A program made the translations under genes and the position numbers. From Paralichthys olivaceus (taxonomy: Eukaryota; Chordata; Actinopteri; Pleuronectiformes; Paralichthyidae): DNA of 64,000 nt. The DNA is taken from contig NC_091096.1 of the NCBI RefSeq assembly GCF_024713975.1, positions 22,690,458 through 22,754,457 on the forward strand, in the 5' to 3' direction. Shown here in pieces: positions 48,640 to 60,330 of this stretch. The notes beneath the pieces were generated by a model. The model saw nothing but the letters and a program-made list of their open reading frames with translations, did not search any database and was not told where the DNA came from. Every line of letters begins with the position of its first letter. The stretch's first letter is position 1.

Positions 48640-49914
48640 CCCGCGAACCTCACTATGGTCTCACACAGCAGGCCTGCCATAAATCAATGGGTAGGATCGT
48701 GTCTGCCAGTTAGACTAAACAAGAGCATTTGTGAGGATTTGCTCTCGCCCATTAATCATCTTGACAGCTTGAAAAACACATTTCCCCTTTAATGACTGTA
48801 TTTGGATAATCAGCTCTGTTTCCCTTCCCGCCCTCTCCCTGGCTCTCCCTCCTATCCTGTACTCGTGTGTTTTTCTCCTTTTTTTGTCTTTTGCCCAAAG
48901 CACCATTGCTGGCATGTGGTTGGAGAGGAGAAGGTGAAGGAGGGATTGTAGAAGCAAGGGAGGGGTCTCTCAAAGTCCAAAAGAGTTCTCTGAAAAAGTA
49001 AAAATAATCACGCTGCCTGTGGAAAAAGATTTTTTTCTTCACCCTCACTCAACAAACCGCAAGGACTCTGCTAATACAAACTATGTGAGCACACACACTC
49101 ACACTGACACGGTCCTGCTAAATCCAACACAGAAATCTCTGGATGGTGTAGAACTGCTAACATGATCCATAAACGTCTTAATGTGTAAAGGTCGCTGGGA
49201 ACTTAAAAACACAAACTGACCTTGCAATGTGAGAATAATAGTGGGATTTGATGATGTTGCAATGAATGGACCCAACTAGATATGCAAAGCCACTAGGCTA
49301 TTCTAAAAAAAACATGGACGTTTATTTTTACTTTCTAAAATAGTATATGAAAGGGAGACACTACTAAACTTTTGCTTCATTGATAAGTTTTAAGAACTTT
49401 CGAGCAGAACTTGAGGTCAAGTGAAATTGTTGCTGAAGGAGACGGTGGTCTATCTCGTTTCCAAACTGTTTTTGCATCTGCATGACAGTAGAGCTTTGAT
49501 GTTCACTTGGAACCAGTCCCTAGAGCTGTCAGCGCAGTACCTTAGGGACACATAGGAGTGTACAAAATTTTACTATATCAAGTGGTTGCACAATTCATTA
49601 ATCTAAATCAAGACATGTATTTTGTGTTTAATGTACACATACGTTTATTAAACTTATTATTTGTCTAGGGTTCAATAACACATTATGATAAAATTTAAAA
49701 ATAAAATCCACCATCAGATTCCATTATTTCAGCATGGGTTGGGGGATTGAAAGATAAGAGATTACAAACAAGCTGTAAACCTGTTAACAGACATTTACTC
49801 GGTTTTAGCTCGGTTTTTGGTCTCTACCAATCACTGAGGGTTGTGCACTTCTTTACCTGATCTTCTTCTTCGGGTTTTGCTTACTTCTTAAGTCGGTCTC
49901 CTACTGGCAGGCTT

Positions 49915-49968
49915 CAGTGTCGTCCTTCAGTTGTAAGTCACTTTGGGTAAAAGCATCTGTCGAATGAG
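49915..49968 (+). repeat. SINE-tail-like fragment
   Basis: The text 'ttgtaagtcactttgggtaaaagcatctgtcgaatga' closely resembles the conserved 3' tail 'gtcgctttggataaaagcgtctgctaaatga' found in many fish repeats. No tRNA-like head is recognised upstream. Confidence 0.6.
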
Positions 49969-51497
49969 CAAATTTAATATATCATTAACTGTAGAAATGA
50001 TAAATATGAAACTGGTTATGATTGGAAAATCGTGTGTGAGTCCAATGATTTTACACATCTAGATTATTACATACAGTGATATACTGCTGTCAATGGGGAG
50101 GACGTGTCAGCTTGTAAAAACAGTTGTATTTAAAGTAATTTGTGGCCCTGGAGGAGCTTAGTCAAGTCTGGGAAAATAATCCTGATAATGTCATCAGAGT
50201 TTTATCTGCTCAGACATGAAGAGTGAAAGACTGAATCAAAGAATTTGATCCGCACAGAGTTTTAAAATATGTGGGCATTTAACACGATGTGTGAGTGTCT
50301 CTGACTTTTTGGACCTGCTGCACTGAATCAGTGGAATTCTTCTTCATGCTATTCTAATGCACCGGTTTGACAAGATGTCAAACTCGTTTCATGGAAGATG
50401 TGATGTGATGATATATCATGGCAGGAAAAACACAGGGCTGACACAAAGCCATTAATGAATAGTTGCATTTATGTTCCACTTCCACATGTGGAACATTTAG
50501 GTCAGCCAGTTTCATGGGCAGGTGCTGCCTCACTGGCATGTCTTATGAAGACACTTCATGGACGTGAGCCATTATTTATTTAAGCACTTGTGAATTTTCT
50601 GACAGGTTAAAGCTGTTAAAAGTCTATTTGCTGTTTTTTTAATCATGATATAATTGTTAAATTATTGTGTGTATAGAGTAGACATTTTGTTTGTATGAGG
50701 AGAGCAGTTCATTTCAGAGCCCAAAGTGGTCTGAGTGTAGTTTTTAGTTTTTGTTACCTAGGTTATGTTTTCACCCCTGTCAAAGCAAAATTACTCAAAA
50801 ACAACTGAACAGATTTCCAACTTGGAACATGGGGGATGGAACATGAGCCGAGGAAGAATCCATTATTTTTTTTATTTATTTATTTTTACTTGCGTCTGAA
50901 GGCTGATCCAGGATATTTCTTTTTCACTTTCTTTAGTATTTGTCTTATTTGTTGTTATGTTCTTAGAGAGTAATTAATATTTAATATTTTAAACATGAAA
51001 AAATTGTCATGTTTATTTGACTGATATTTATGAGTTTGGGCAATTTGGTGCAGTTCAAAATAAAATGTGTTTTCATGAAAGGACTGGTGGGCCTCAGAGG
51101 TAGCAGAGGTAGGAGCTCTTTGACTGCCATTCTAGTTTTTGTTTTAAAATGGAAATTTAGGAATAAAAACTGGCATAACTAGAGACGTGCTGTACCTAAA
51201 CAAACTATAGTCACTGGTACAAATTATACATTCTTCGAAAAAATCACTAATTATTGCTCAGGCCAATTGTAAATAACTAATTCATTCTACTTAAAGCATA
51301 TATACCCACTAGTACAAAGCTTTAATGGACCACTACACAGAGTGTGAACACAGCCTACAGGTTTTATTAAGAGTGAATGCATACTGTATTCAGGTGTTGA
51401 ATGTAAAGTGTGTGTATGGGCTTTTACAATGTGTTGATGTGTGGAATAATGAATCTGTTGTGAGAGTATGTCTGAAATCACAGCAGAGTGATGGTGG

Positions 51498-51520
51498 CAC
51501 ACACACACACACACACACAC
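51498..51520 (+). repeat. (CA)n microsatellite
   Basis: About eleven CA units. Confidence 0.9.
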
Positions 51521-54030
51521 TGAGCGGCTGAAGTCACACTCCACTGTCAGTTAGCGACTGAACATCTCCATTGTGTTCAGTGACTGATCATGTGACGTCT
51601 GTTATGATTTATTTATTGAGGTTTATTAATTTTGAATTCCTGGCTGAAGGACTAACTTTTGTATTACATCTGTTATACGCACAGTCACACTCACATTTAA
51701 AGTTGTGAGCAGTTTGTGATTCCAATTCATTGAATGAGCATGTTGGCTCTGGTTTCCACATGCTGTGGGGGACCTTGGTCCATTTCATCCTCCCTGTCAA
51801 TCACCTCCCCTGTTTCTCTACAGTGTTTATTATCCTGTATGCACATAGATTTGTTTTAATGGAAAGGGGCAATCTGCCATTAATGTGGTGGCTCTCATGC
51901 AAGAAAAGTTAAGCAGCTTGTATAAAGTGGGTACAAACTGTGTATCCTGGCCTGTAGTGCAGTGGTTAAGATGAGTGCAATCATCATGATGGCAGCCCCT
52001 GAGTCTGGATGACCAATCCAGGAGGAGACATTGAACAGACATAAGGTCTATGATACTTAAAGTGAGTACATTATGACCACAGGCTGTCCCGAAGTGGAAG
52101 AGAAAAAACAAGTTGTCAATCAGAGCATGAATCACGACCGTCATCGCCGCCACTTGTTCCTCGCCAAGGCACGTTCATTTCCTAACGTTCGTGACATCTT
52201 TGCCGCGAACTCCCAGCAAGTCAACAAATGGAATCCAGCTGGAGATGCGGTCCAAGTCCTATTAGCAGTGCTCCGTACTGTAATTGAAACGTTAATTTCT
52301 CCACTGGTGGTTAGGGGAGGGTATGTCTATTAACGGTACTCACTCACACCACTGGAACTTTGGAGAGGCCACAGCAGCACTGGGCAGCTTTCCATGTTGA
52401 GGCCAAGTGAGGTTTGCCAAGGTCAGGGCTGGATGAAAAGTAAATTAAAAAACACTATTTCTCTATCTGAAGCTGCGACTGAGCTGACAGCCCCTCTCTA
52501 TTAGTGATCTATTAATTCATCAAGCCGAAGAAGAGAATTGAACAATAGCCCCAGATTGTAAGTGCATTTTCAAGGCCTGATTAAAAATTATGTTGTAAAA
52601 CATCTCATGAGGTAAAATGTTTAAAAGAATTAACATACATTATTGTTATTGTAGAAGTTGACAACATAATTTGTAGCCTCTTAAATAATTACAGGCTGCA
52701 TCAAAGAACTGTCATTTCTGTTTCCTTGGTTACTGACGAGGGCAAAAAACTATTTTAAATTACATAATGGCCCTTTACCCCGTCTTTAGCTAATGTGAGA
52801 CAATAAAAAAACCATCCATATAGGTCGCCTGTGCAGGAAGCTTAATTAGTTACGTTTTATTGTTTGGTGACATCTAGTGGCAGCAGTAATTATGACGCTC
52901 TCAAACCGAATAGTTTTGAGAACAGAAGAAAATGAGCACTAATTCTGTGGTGATGGAAACATGTAGTGACACTTCAAACAACAATCGGGTAAAATTTGCT
53001 TTCACTTAGCGATAAAGACGTTTGATAATACTTAAACATAAACAGTGGGATTCTTTTACTTTTATTATTGTATTCTTATAGTACTATTAGCTGCAGGTGG
53101 GAAAATAAAAAACTGTCGACCTGACTGCTCACACTGTGTTGCTGCTCCGGACCAGCGTTGGACCGTTGTCAAAGAGGAATGCTAACAAGAGAGAGACACA
53201 ATCTCTTGATCATACGTATCATTCTGTGTCACAACATCCAAACAGGAGGCATCTGCTTTTCGCCATGTGGCTTGGAGCACGTGGGCATCCTGGCATGGCT
53301 ATTTTGCACATAGAAAGCCAACTATGTTCGAGTCTAAAAGTGATCACTAGATACAGTCTTACTGTACTGTAAGAACCCCCTTCTCTCCTTCTTTTTCTTT
53401 CTTGTTGTGCAGTTGCTTCCAGTCATAAACAACATTTGTATTTTGCGAAGATTCAAACATTATTTTTTTAAATATTTACTGAATCTATAGATTTAATGTA
53501 TTTTCATCCCAATAGCCAATAGTATTGTGTTTTTAATTTCGCCCATGACAAAAAGTAACCAACATTTTGTAGGCATGTTTGCCACTTTCAATAATTAAAC
53601 AAGTGTTTGTCACTCCTGCCAGGAAAGTTAAGTTTTTATGATCCTCTTATTCCTCTAACCAAGCAAACATCAGTGTATAATTGTGGAGGAAGTTACTCCA
53701 ACCAGTGCACAACCTGCTTAACCACATAGAAGACTGTAATGTGGCTGTTGTTTTCACAGCGAGCGTTACAACATGCCTGAGAGCAGACGTGAATGAGAGG
53801 AGAGTTGAAACAGGCACGTAAAAGAGTCAGTCACAGGGTTTATGTGGAGAAATGAAGCAGAGATTGTGTGACAGGCCCTGATGAGGGATGTGTTCACGCC
53901 ATCTGGGTTGCTTTAACACTGCGGTCACTGTTGGATGCCGAGGGCTCTGTATTGTGTCCTGATGTTTAACATGGAGGTGGTAGCCATGGAGTTGAGGTTA
54001 ATGTTTTGTTCTGGAGACACAGAGAGAGGC

Positions 54031-54066
54031 AGCGAGAGAGAGAGAGAGAGAAAGAGAGCGAGAGAA
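54031..54066 (+). repeat. (GA)n-rich tract
   Basis: GAGA-rich simple sequence, followed at 54079-54090 by a short CT tract that could pair with it. Confidence 0.85.
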
Positions 54067-55098
54067 ACCCACAGCTCTGTCTCTCTCTCTCCCTGTCCTG
54101 GCTGTCAGCGGCGAGGGTGAGTCGCGGTAGAGCTGGCGTCTAATTGAAGAGCAGCTCCACACCCTGTCGTCATTAATCACCAGGCCTGTCAGCCGCTGCT
54201 CAGGACCTCACAGTGGCACTCTGCACCGTCCCTGCACCCAGGGGAAAATATTAGTCCCCTCCATCACCGTCACCACCTCCACTGATACCACTACTTTGAT
54301 TACTATGATCATTGTAGGACTGTTAAGACCCAGCATTACTGTGACCTCTTCATGGCCGCTTCTATTTGTTCTTCTGCAGTTGTTACCTTGTAGAGAGATA
54401 ACATCACTTCTTTAACAAGCTGTCGTTTATACACTATGGCTGTTTTGTAAAAACAATTATTAAATTAGCTACAACCTGTTAATTTGTGCTTTTAAGAGCT
54501 GTGCTTGGAGGGGCCGCTTTGTGCCCTTTGACAGAGGCTATGCTAAGCTAACAGGCATTAGGTTCAGATTTATGAGTTATTAGTCTATCTTGTAACTTTT
54601 AAAAGGAAATATAAGATAGTGATACTTTATATATACACATATATACTGTATGTGTGTGTGTTTTTTTTTAACTTTGCTATCTTAATGAATAAAAAGAATA
54701 CTATATTATATATACAATATTATTACTTTTTAGGTAAAACGTTGCTTTCTGTTTCTTAATTACTTTTTATTAAAAATAAAACCCATTGAATGAGGCGCTG
54801 GATATCAATGACACATCTGATAATTGTTAAACAATAAAAATATGGATACTTAATTACATTTTTATTTGGTATTTATCACTATCAAGAGTAGAAAATTTAA
54901 AAAATTATAAGTAATGTTCTCTTTCATAACAAGTTTATGACAGCTTTAATGTTTGAACTGTTTAAGTGTGACAACATTTAAATGTTAAAAACTGCTCTAA
55001 CATCACATCAGCATGTTACTTTGCTAAAAACATTTGTGTCCCCACAGAATTCAGCCTCACATGTGCCACCCCCCATGGACAAAGGACTGGGGCTGAAT

Positions 55099-55117
55099 AC
55101 ACACACACACACACACA
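55099..55117 (+). repeat. (AC)n microsatellite
   Basis: About nine AC units. Confidence 0.9.
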
Positions 55118-57497
55118 GGCGACATAAACGGAGTGTGTGGGTGTTGACTCAGCTGCCGGTATGTGTGTGGGGGAAGATAGATTGAGGAGATTGATGAGCA
55201 CAGGGATAGGGAGAATAGTGAGGCATTTGATGAATGAGTGTAAACTGGCAGCGGTAGAATTAATTCCACCTCCCTGACAAGATTGAAAGTTCTCCCCTCT
55301 GAGTGACCTCCAGTGTGAATCATTTTCAGATTTGAGCCAACATACCCTCTTCTCTATTGTCCACCAGCATCCGAACATTCACGCTCATACATATCAACAG
55401 CAAGACAACTGAATATATACATTTCTCATGAGAGAGACATACCTGCCCTCCTTTACAAATTCCACCTGTACTTCACCAACACTACTTTAGGGGGCAACAC
55501 AATCCAGTTTATCTCTTGTGGCACAACTGCAAGTTACAAAAAAATATGTTGCCAAAATACATATGTGCAACCCTAAACCCAAATTAATTTGACCCATTTT
55601 ATCAGATTTCACTTTATAAACTCAAATAAGAAGCACCTAGAAAGTCAGTCTGTCCTCCTCCAGAGAAGTGCACACATAGCTCCAGGTTCTAAGGAAGAAA
55701 AATAAGTGCTGTGTCCCAAAGAGCGAACCAGAGCCGTGATCAGGACGCCGTGACCTTGCTGGTGTGGCAGGGGCTGGATGTGGTTTGAGAGGGTCATCCA
55801 TTTTGTTAATGGTCCTGTCAAGTGACACCTGTGCTCGCCTTTCCCCTGTCTAGAGTGCTAATGAACCGCGAGAGTAGAGGAGTCTGGGAGTCGGGGTCAA
55901 TAGCCGCCTCTGAGACTACAGCCTCTCCGCTCTGTGCCACCTACACCCTGTCAGCCAAATAGAGAGGAGATGTGGACACATTATCAGGGCCAAAACACTC
56001 TTAATGGCACTGGTGCTGCTTTCAGATAGACCCACTCCTTCCCTTTGAATTAGTATCTTAACAGCTCCGGGTCGAGAATGCTGACTAGAGTGAACCACGG
56101 GGCAGCAGAGAGCAGCAAGAAAATGGCTCTCTGCATCAGGACGGAGTTCTCCATGTTTGTGGCTCCTGTAAGAGCCCACTCTCCTCAGGGGAGGTGTCAG
56201 GACTTTGATGAATATTTCTCTATTAACCGCCTCCCATTGTCAGCTCTGGCCTTTGTGTTGCAGGCCAATCCGTCAGACCGTGAGGAGATCCTGGGTCGAC
56301 ATCTCCCTCAGGTCATTATGGAAGTCCCAGTGACCCAGCAGCCACTCCACTTCTGCTGAGGAGGTTCTTTTCAGGTCTTGCAAACAGGAATCAGCAATTA
56401 AAAGCTGCACTCGCAACAACAAAAGCAATGGGGCTGATGGAGAGAGGAGGAGAAGGAAAGTCTTCAGAGACCAGCTAACAGGGCTAATGTGACCCAGCCT
56501 GCCCTCCTTGGGACACGCCTGTCAACTGATATGGGCCATGAAATATTGCACATAGCCACATACAGCGTGGCCTTAACAGCCGTAATGATAGATAGGCCTA
56601 GATAAGTGCAGTGCAGCAGTCTGGTAAGATTTACTCCATCATCTGTGACAAAGAATACTCCTATATATAGAATCCAATGAGGGAAAACAAAGTCAAAATC
56701 ATGTGTCGTTTATTAAACAAAATAAGACTTTCCTGTTGGTTGGATAGCACAGCCATCATTAATTGTTTTTATTTACGTCATTTTATCTTTTCTTTGTACC
56801 ATTTGCATTAGTTGACCCCAAATTGCTGACCCCAAGTAAGATTGAAAAAATATTACATCTTTGCATATTTACAAATAAAAATAATGACATTGTTCAAGAT
56901 AACTTTCATGGGCATGCACTCCTCCAGAATTAGAATGTACAGTAGAATAAGAAGGAGAAAAAAACAACAGCAGAAAGGAAAGGAGATAAAAAAAAGTATC
57001 CCAGAATAAAGCCTCATAGTCCATCGTCATCATGGTGCAAGATTTTTATTTTTAGTGTGTATGATAGGCATAATGGTACTATATTTAAATCATTCTTTTT
57101 CAGTTAGAATACTTAAGAACAATTTATTTGGACAGCAAAAGTTTCCCCTAGAGTTGAATACCAAGCGCTTGAGTGAAAAATAAATACAGACTTTCAGTTC
57201 TGGGAGACAGATAAAGAGAAATACGAATCAAACAAACAAATCAAAACTGTTGAAAAAAAAAAAATCCCACAAATTCATAACTTTCAAGCTCTGCTGCCCA
57301 CCATCTTTAATACTTTTGTCTCTTGGTTCTATGCTGTGGACAATCCAACAGTGACCCAGTCACAATCCTGAGGCTAACAGGTGCTAGTCCTGGCAGGCGT
57401 GACGTGACGCCCTGTACTGGTGATGACTCCCCGGGCTTGAGAATCCTTCTTTGTGGCTGCTCTGAAGAGTCCGCTGTTATCGCCACTATTTCAGACA

Positions 57498-59795
57498 TCA
57501 CTGGTATCCAAGGGCTGAGGCTGAGCCCAGTCTCTGACTATAGAGGGCATAGGGGGAGTAATACGCTGAGGAGGAAGTGAGGGATGGCATAGGAAGTCCT
57601 GGGGCTCCGGGCAGGTGGGATTTGCTGTAGGGATGGTACCGAGCCAGGCCCAAACCAGGGGAGCCTCGGAGGGAGAAGGAACTGGGCAGAGTACCTGGGC
57701 TGCTGTGTGGGGGCAGGTGCAGGTGGCAAGAGGCTGTCGATGAAACCGATGACGGGTAAGCTGACAACAGCTTACTGTCCACCATCCCATGCAGGGCTGT
57801 GTGGGTACGCAGGTGTGCTAGTAGCTCCTCTGATGTGGAAAAACGCTTGTCACAAGGACCTCCAACAGACACCCAGTTACAGGCATGAGGCAGAGGTTCA
57901 TTGGGGAGCATGAAACCATACGTGTAGAGGGGGTGGGAAAGGGAGGGGGTGGTGCTGGAGGACAGAGCGCCGGAATGTAAGGAGTGAAGATGATGTGAAG
58001 GGTAAACCAAGGGGAAACCAGACTTAAAGTTTGAGGGATCGTGAACACAGGTGGTGCAGTTACTACCTCCTAGATGGTGTGCATTGGGATAAGTCAGACA
58101 GTATGGGTCCCGACATAAGCCCTGCATTAAAGATGGAGGTGAGGCTCCAGTGAGTGGGCTTGAGCTGGGGTGCTTCCCCTGAAGTCCAATCCCTAAACTA
58201 GACTTGGTATGATCCAAACTGTGCACAAACTGAGAGGGGTAGCCAGCGTAGGCTCCCACAATGGAACCATGGTAGCCCATGGTAGCAGGAGGCAAGGGGA
58301 AGACAGAGTGTCCTGGCTTAAAAGGGGAGACAGGAGCGATGTGCCCTGAGCCCAGGCCAGACTGTGAAGAGGCCTGCAGGTCAGCCTTGCTCTCCGGCCG
58401 TGGGCTGCTGGCAGAACTAGCATTGCTGGAGTTGGCACTGGCCCGTACGTGGCTTGAGTTGGCTAACTGAGCCCCATCCATCCCTGATTTAGTCGCATCT
58501 GAGTCTTTTTTGCCAGCACTGCTGTGGTTGGTGTCCGAGCTGGCCAGCTCTGAGCTCCCAAGTTTGTTGTCCATGTGAGGGGCTTGTGAGTGTGGTGGGG
58601 GCTGCGTGGAGGGGGAATGGCTTTGTCTGTGGGGCTGGCTCTGAGTGTGCAGTGGAGGAGAGCTGGAGCTGGGTGACTGGGAATGGGAGGAAAAGGACGG
58701 ACAAGAAGCACTGTTACCACTGGAGTTTCCATTTGGCACCCTGAAAGCTTGTTTATCAGAAGGCCCCTTTGTCACTAGAACATCCTTGCGACCGTCACCG
58801 CCTGATGACTTGGAGTAAGGCTTGAAGCTGGATTTGTCCTCCGGGGACTGGTGCTGCTCTCCAGACTTGGACGAGCGGCTGGATGACTCCTTATCCCCCA
58901 GGCTGCCTGAGGAGAGGGAGGCCAACTTGGAGGAAGAGGGGGGGTCAGGTTTGCCAATCTGAGAGCAGGTCTGGGCCAGCAGAGCCAAAGGACTCTTCTT
59001 GGCATCCAGCTGGAGAAGAAAAAGGAGAGCAAGAAGGTTAACACACTTTGTTTAGCAACGTTTAGCACAGTGACTCTATCACAAATACAATTAAAATCCT
59101 GACAAAACATTTTCACATCCGCACTCCTTAGTTCATTCATATCAGACATAAATAATAAAATAAGTCCGAGAGTGCAAGGCTGAACTTAAGGAAAGAAAGT
59201 GAGAAAAATTAAAGAAGGTAGAAATAAGAATATGACAATTTTCCAGTATATTTTAAATTAATTATTTCCAAATGATTGGATGTTATTGGAATCTGTGCCC
59301 TCAACACATTTATTTAACATTCCAAAATTCTGGTATCACGCAAACTTGACGAGAAATCGCTGCGCGTAAAATGGCGCATACGCTTTTTTCAAAGAATAAC
59401 ATTCATTGCAACCAGCGCCCATATATTAAAAATCTCCAGACTAACAGACCAACTGAATATATATCAGTTGATTCCTACGCATCTGAGAGTGATTAAAATT
59501 TTTGTTTTAGTTTTTTCCTTTTTCTTACTTCGATGCTGACTGGCGCGGATGTGAGGGGCTGGAGATACTCCGGGTGCAGCAAGTGGCCGCTGTGCGCCGT
59601 CAACATCCTGACGATCCGGATGGGAAGCCTCTTAGCCTGACGCAAGGGATCCGAGGGAGACGGACAAGTTGCGAGTGAGGGAACGTACGGTCGCTCCGCT
59701 CTTGTCCGGTGTGGATAACCGCTGGCGTCGGCGGCGCTGCGCTCCGGGGACTGGTTGCGTAAAAGCGGTTGAGCTCCACCGGGGAGATCTCTCAT
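57498..59795 (-). CDS. znf703: Zinc finger protein 703 (Nlz1, NET-family repressor)
   Basis: Exon 1 is 59795-59529 and exon 2 is 59009-57498. The phase-0 junction ATC GAA|CTG GAT gives 592 residues (human ZNF703 has 590). Family role: a nuclear co-repressor of the NocA/Nlz/Elbow/TLP-1 group that works with Groucho/TLE; the zebrafish Nlz genes act in hindbrain and eye development. Seen: RLPIRIVRMLTAHSGHLLHPEYLQPL near the end of exon 1 (human-like), the Sp motif SPLALLAQTC (95-104), the Groucho-binding FKPY (151-154), a buttonhead-box-like CRDPYCL, one atypical C2H2 finger (C466, C475, H488, H492) and the terminus YALYSQRLGSASALGYQ. Between FKPY and the finger the protein is serine-rich and low-complexity. 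znf703 rather than znf503 is supported by linkage to erlin2. The start is taken at 59795; an in-frame ATG at 59867 would add 24 residues without family support. Confidence 0.94.
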
Positions 59796-60330
59796 CTGGA
59801 TCGGGAGGCTGTGAGGGACGGCGGCATGTGACGAGTGGACGCGGAGGTGAAATTCATTTACAGGCACGTCTCATGGTGACAGCTTCAGACAGAGGAGAGT
59901 GCGGTAATCCAATAGGGGCATGCGTCCGTGTCCGACCCAAACTGTCTCTAAAGAAGAACAAATCGCCAGAATGTCATCCTCGATCGGACTCTTGGATACC
60001 AGCCACTATTATCCTAAATATTCCTGTATCCGGAGATGAAAAACAGAGGAATGGAGCCGAGATAAAAAAAAAAAAAAACACCATAAGTACTGTCGAGTGA
60101 AGCGGTATCTCCGCAGAGGATGGCGTGCGCGGGTCCTCCGGTGTGTGGATGTCTCTGTGCCACAGCTTCACAGTGCATCACTTCTTCCACATACTGCCGA
60201 TATGAGGGGGGTTTCAAAGCGACGAGCCGCCGTCCAATCACAAGTGACCGCATTCACACACAGGGGGCGGGGTAGCGGGAGGGGCGTGGCCTCCCTCCAG
60301 GCCTCACCCTCAGAGCCAGGCTGTAATGTA
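59796..60330 (-). promoter_or_regulatory. znf703: GC-rich 5' region and probable promoter of znf703
   Basis: The sequence upstream of the start is much richer in G+C and CpG than its surroundings. On the plus strand it includes GC-box-like 'gggggcggggt' (about 60263) and 'gaggggcgtggcc' (about 60280). No TATA box is evident. The transcription start cannot be placed from sequence. Confidence 0.5.

Larger units (their letters stand above)
40347..57497. other. Gene desert between erlin2 and znf703
   Basis: About 17 kb without any coding exon I can support. It holds microsatellites, a few dispersed repeats and several compositionally distinct blocks with TAAT cores (about 41930-42190, 42590-42740, 54110-54260, 55830-56060). 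A znf703 3' UTR must occupy the right edge; minus-strand AATAAA hexamers occur near 57047 and 57124. Developmental regulator genes often sit beside such deserts, so enhancers are plausible but not shown. Confidence 0.6.

Noticed and set aside
51950..52020. Possible SINE head ('gtagtgcagtggttaagatgag')
   Set aside because: Resembles an A box, but no clear B box, tail or second copy in the window.
52073..52333. 86-codon plus-strand frame with 'RHRRHLFLAKARSFPNV'
   Set aside because: No family resemblance; kept only as ordinary desert sequence.
57538..58048. Proline-rich minus-strand frames overlapping znf703 in other frames
   Set aside because: Out-of-frame shadows of the znf703 second exon.
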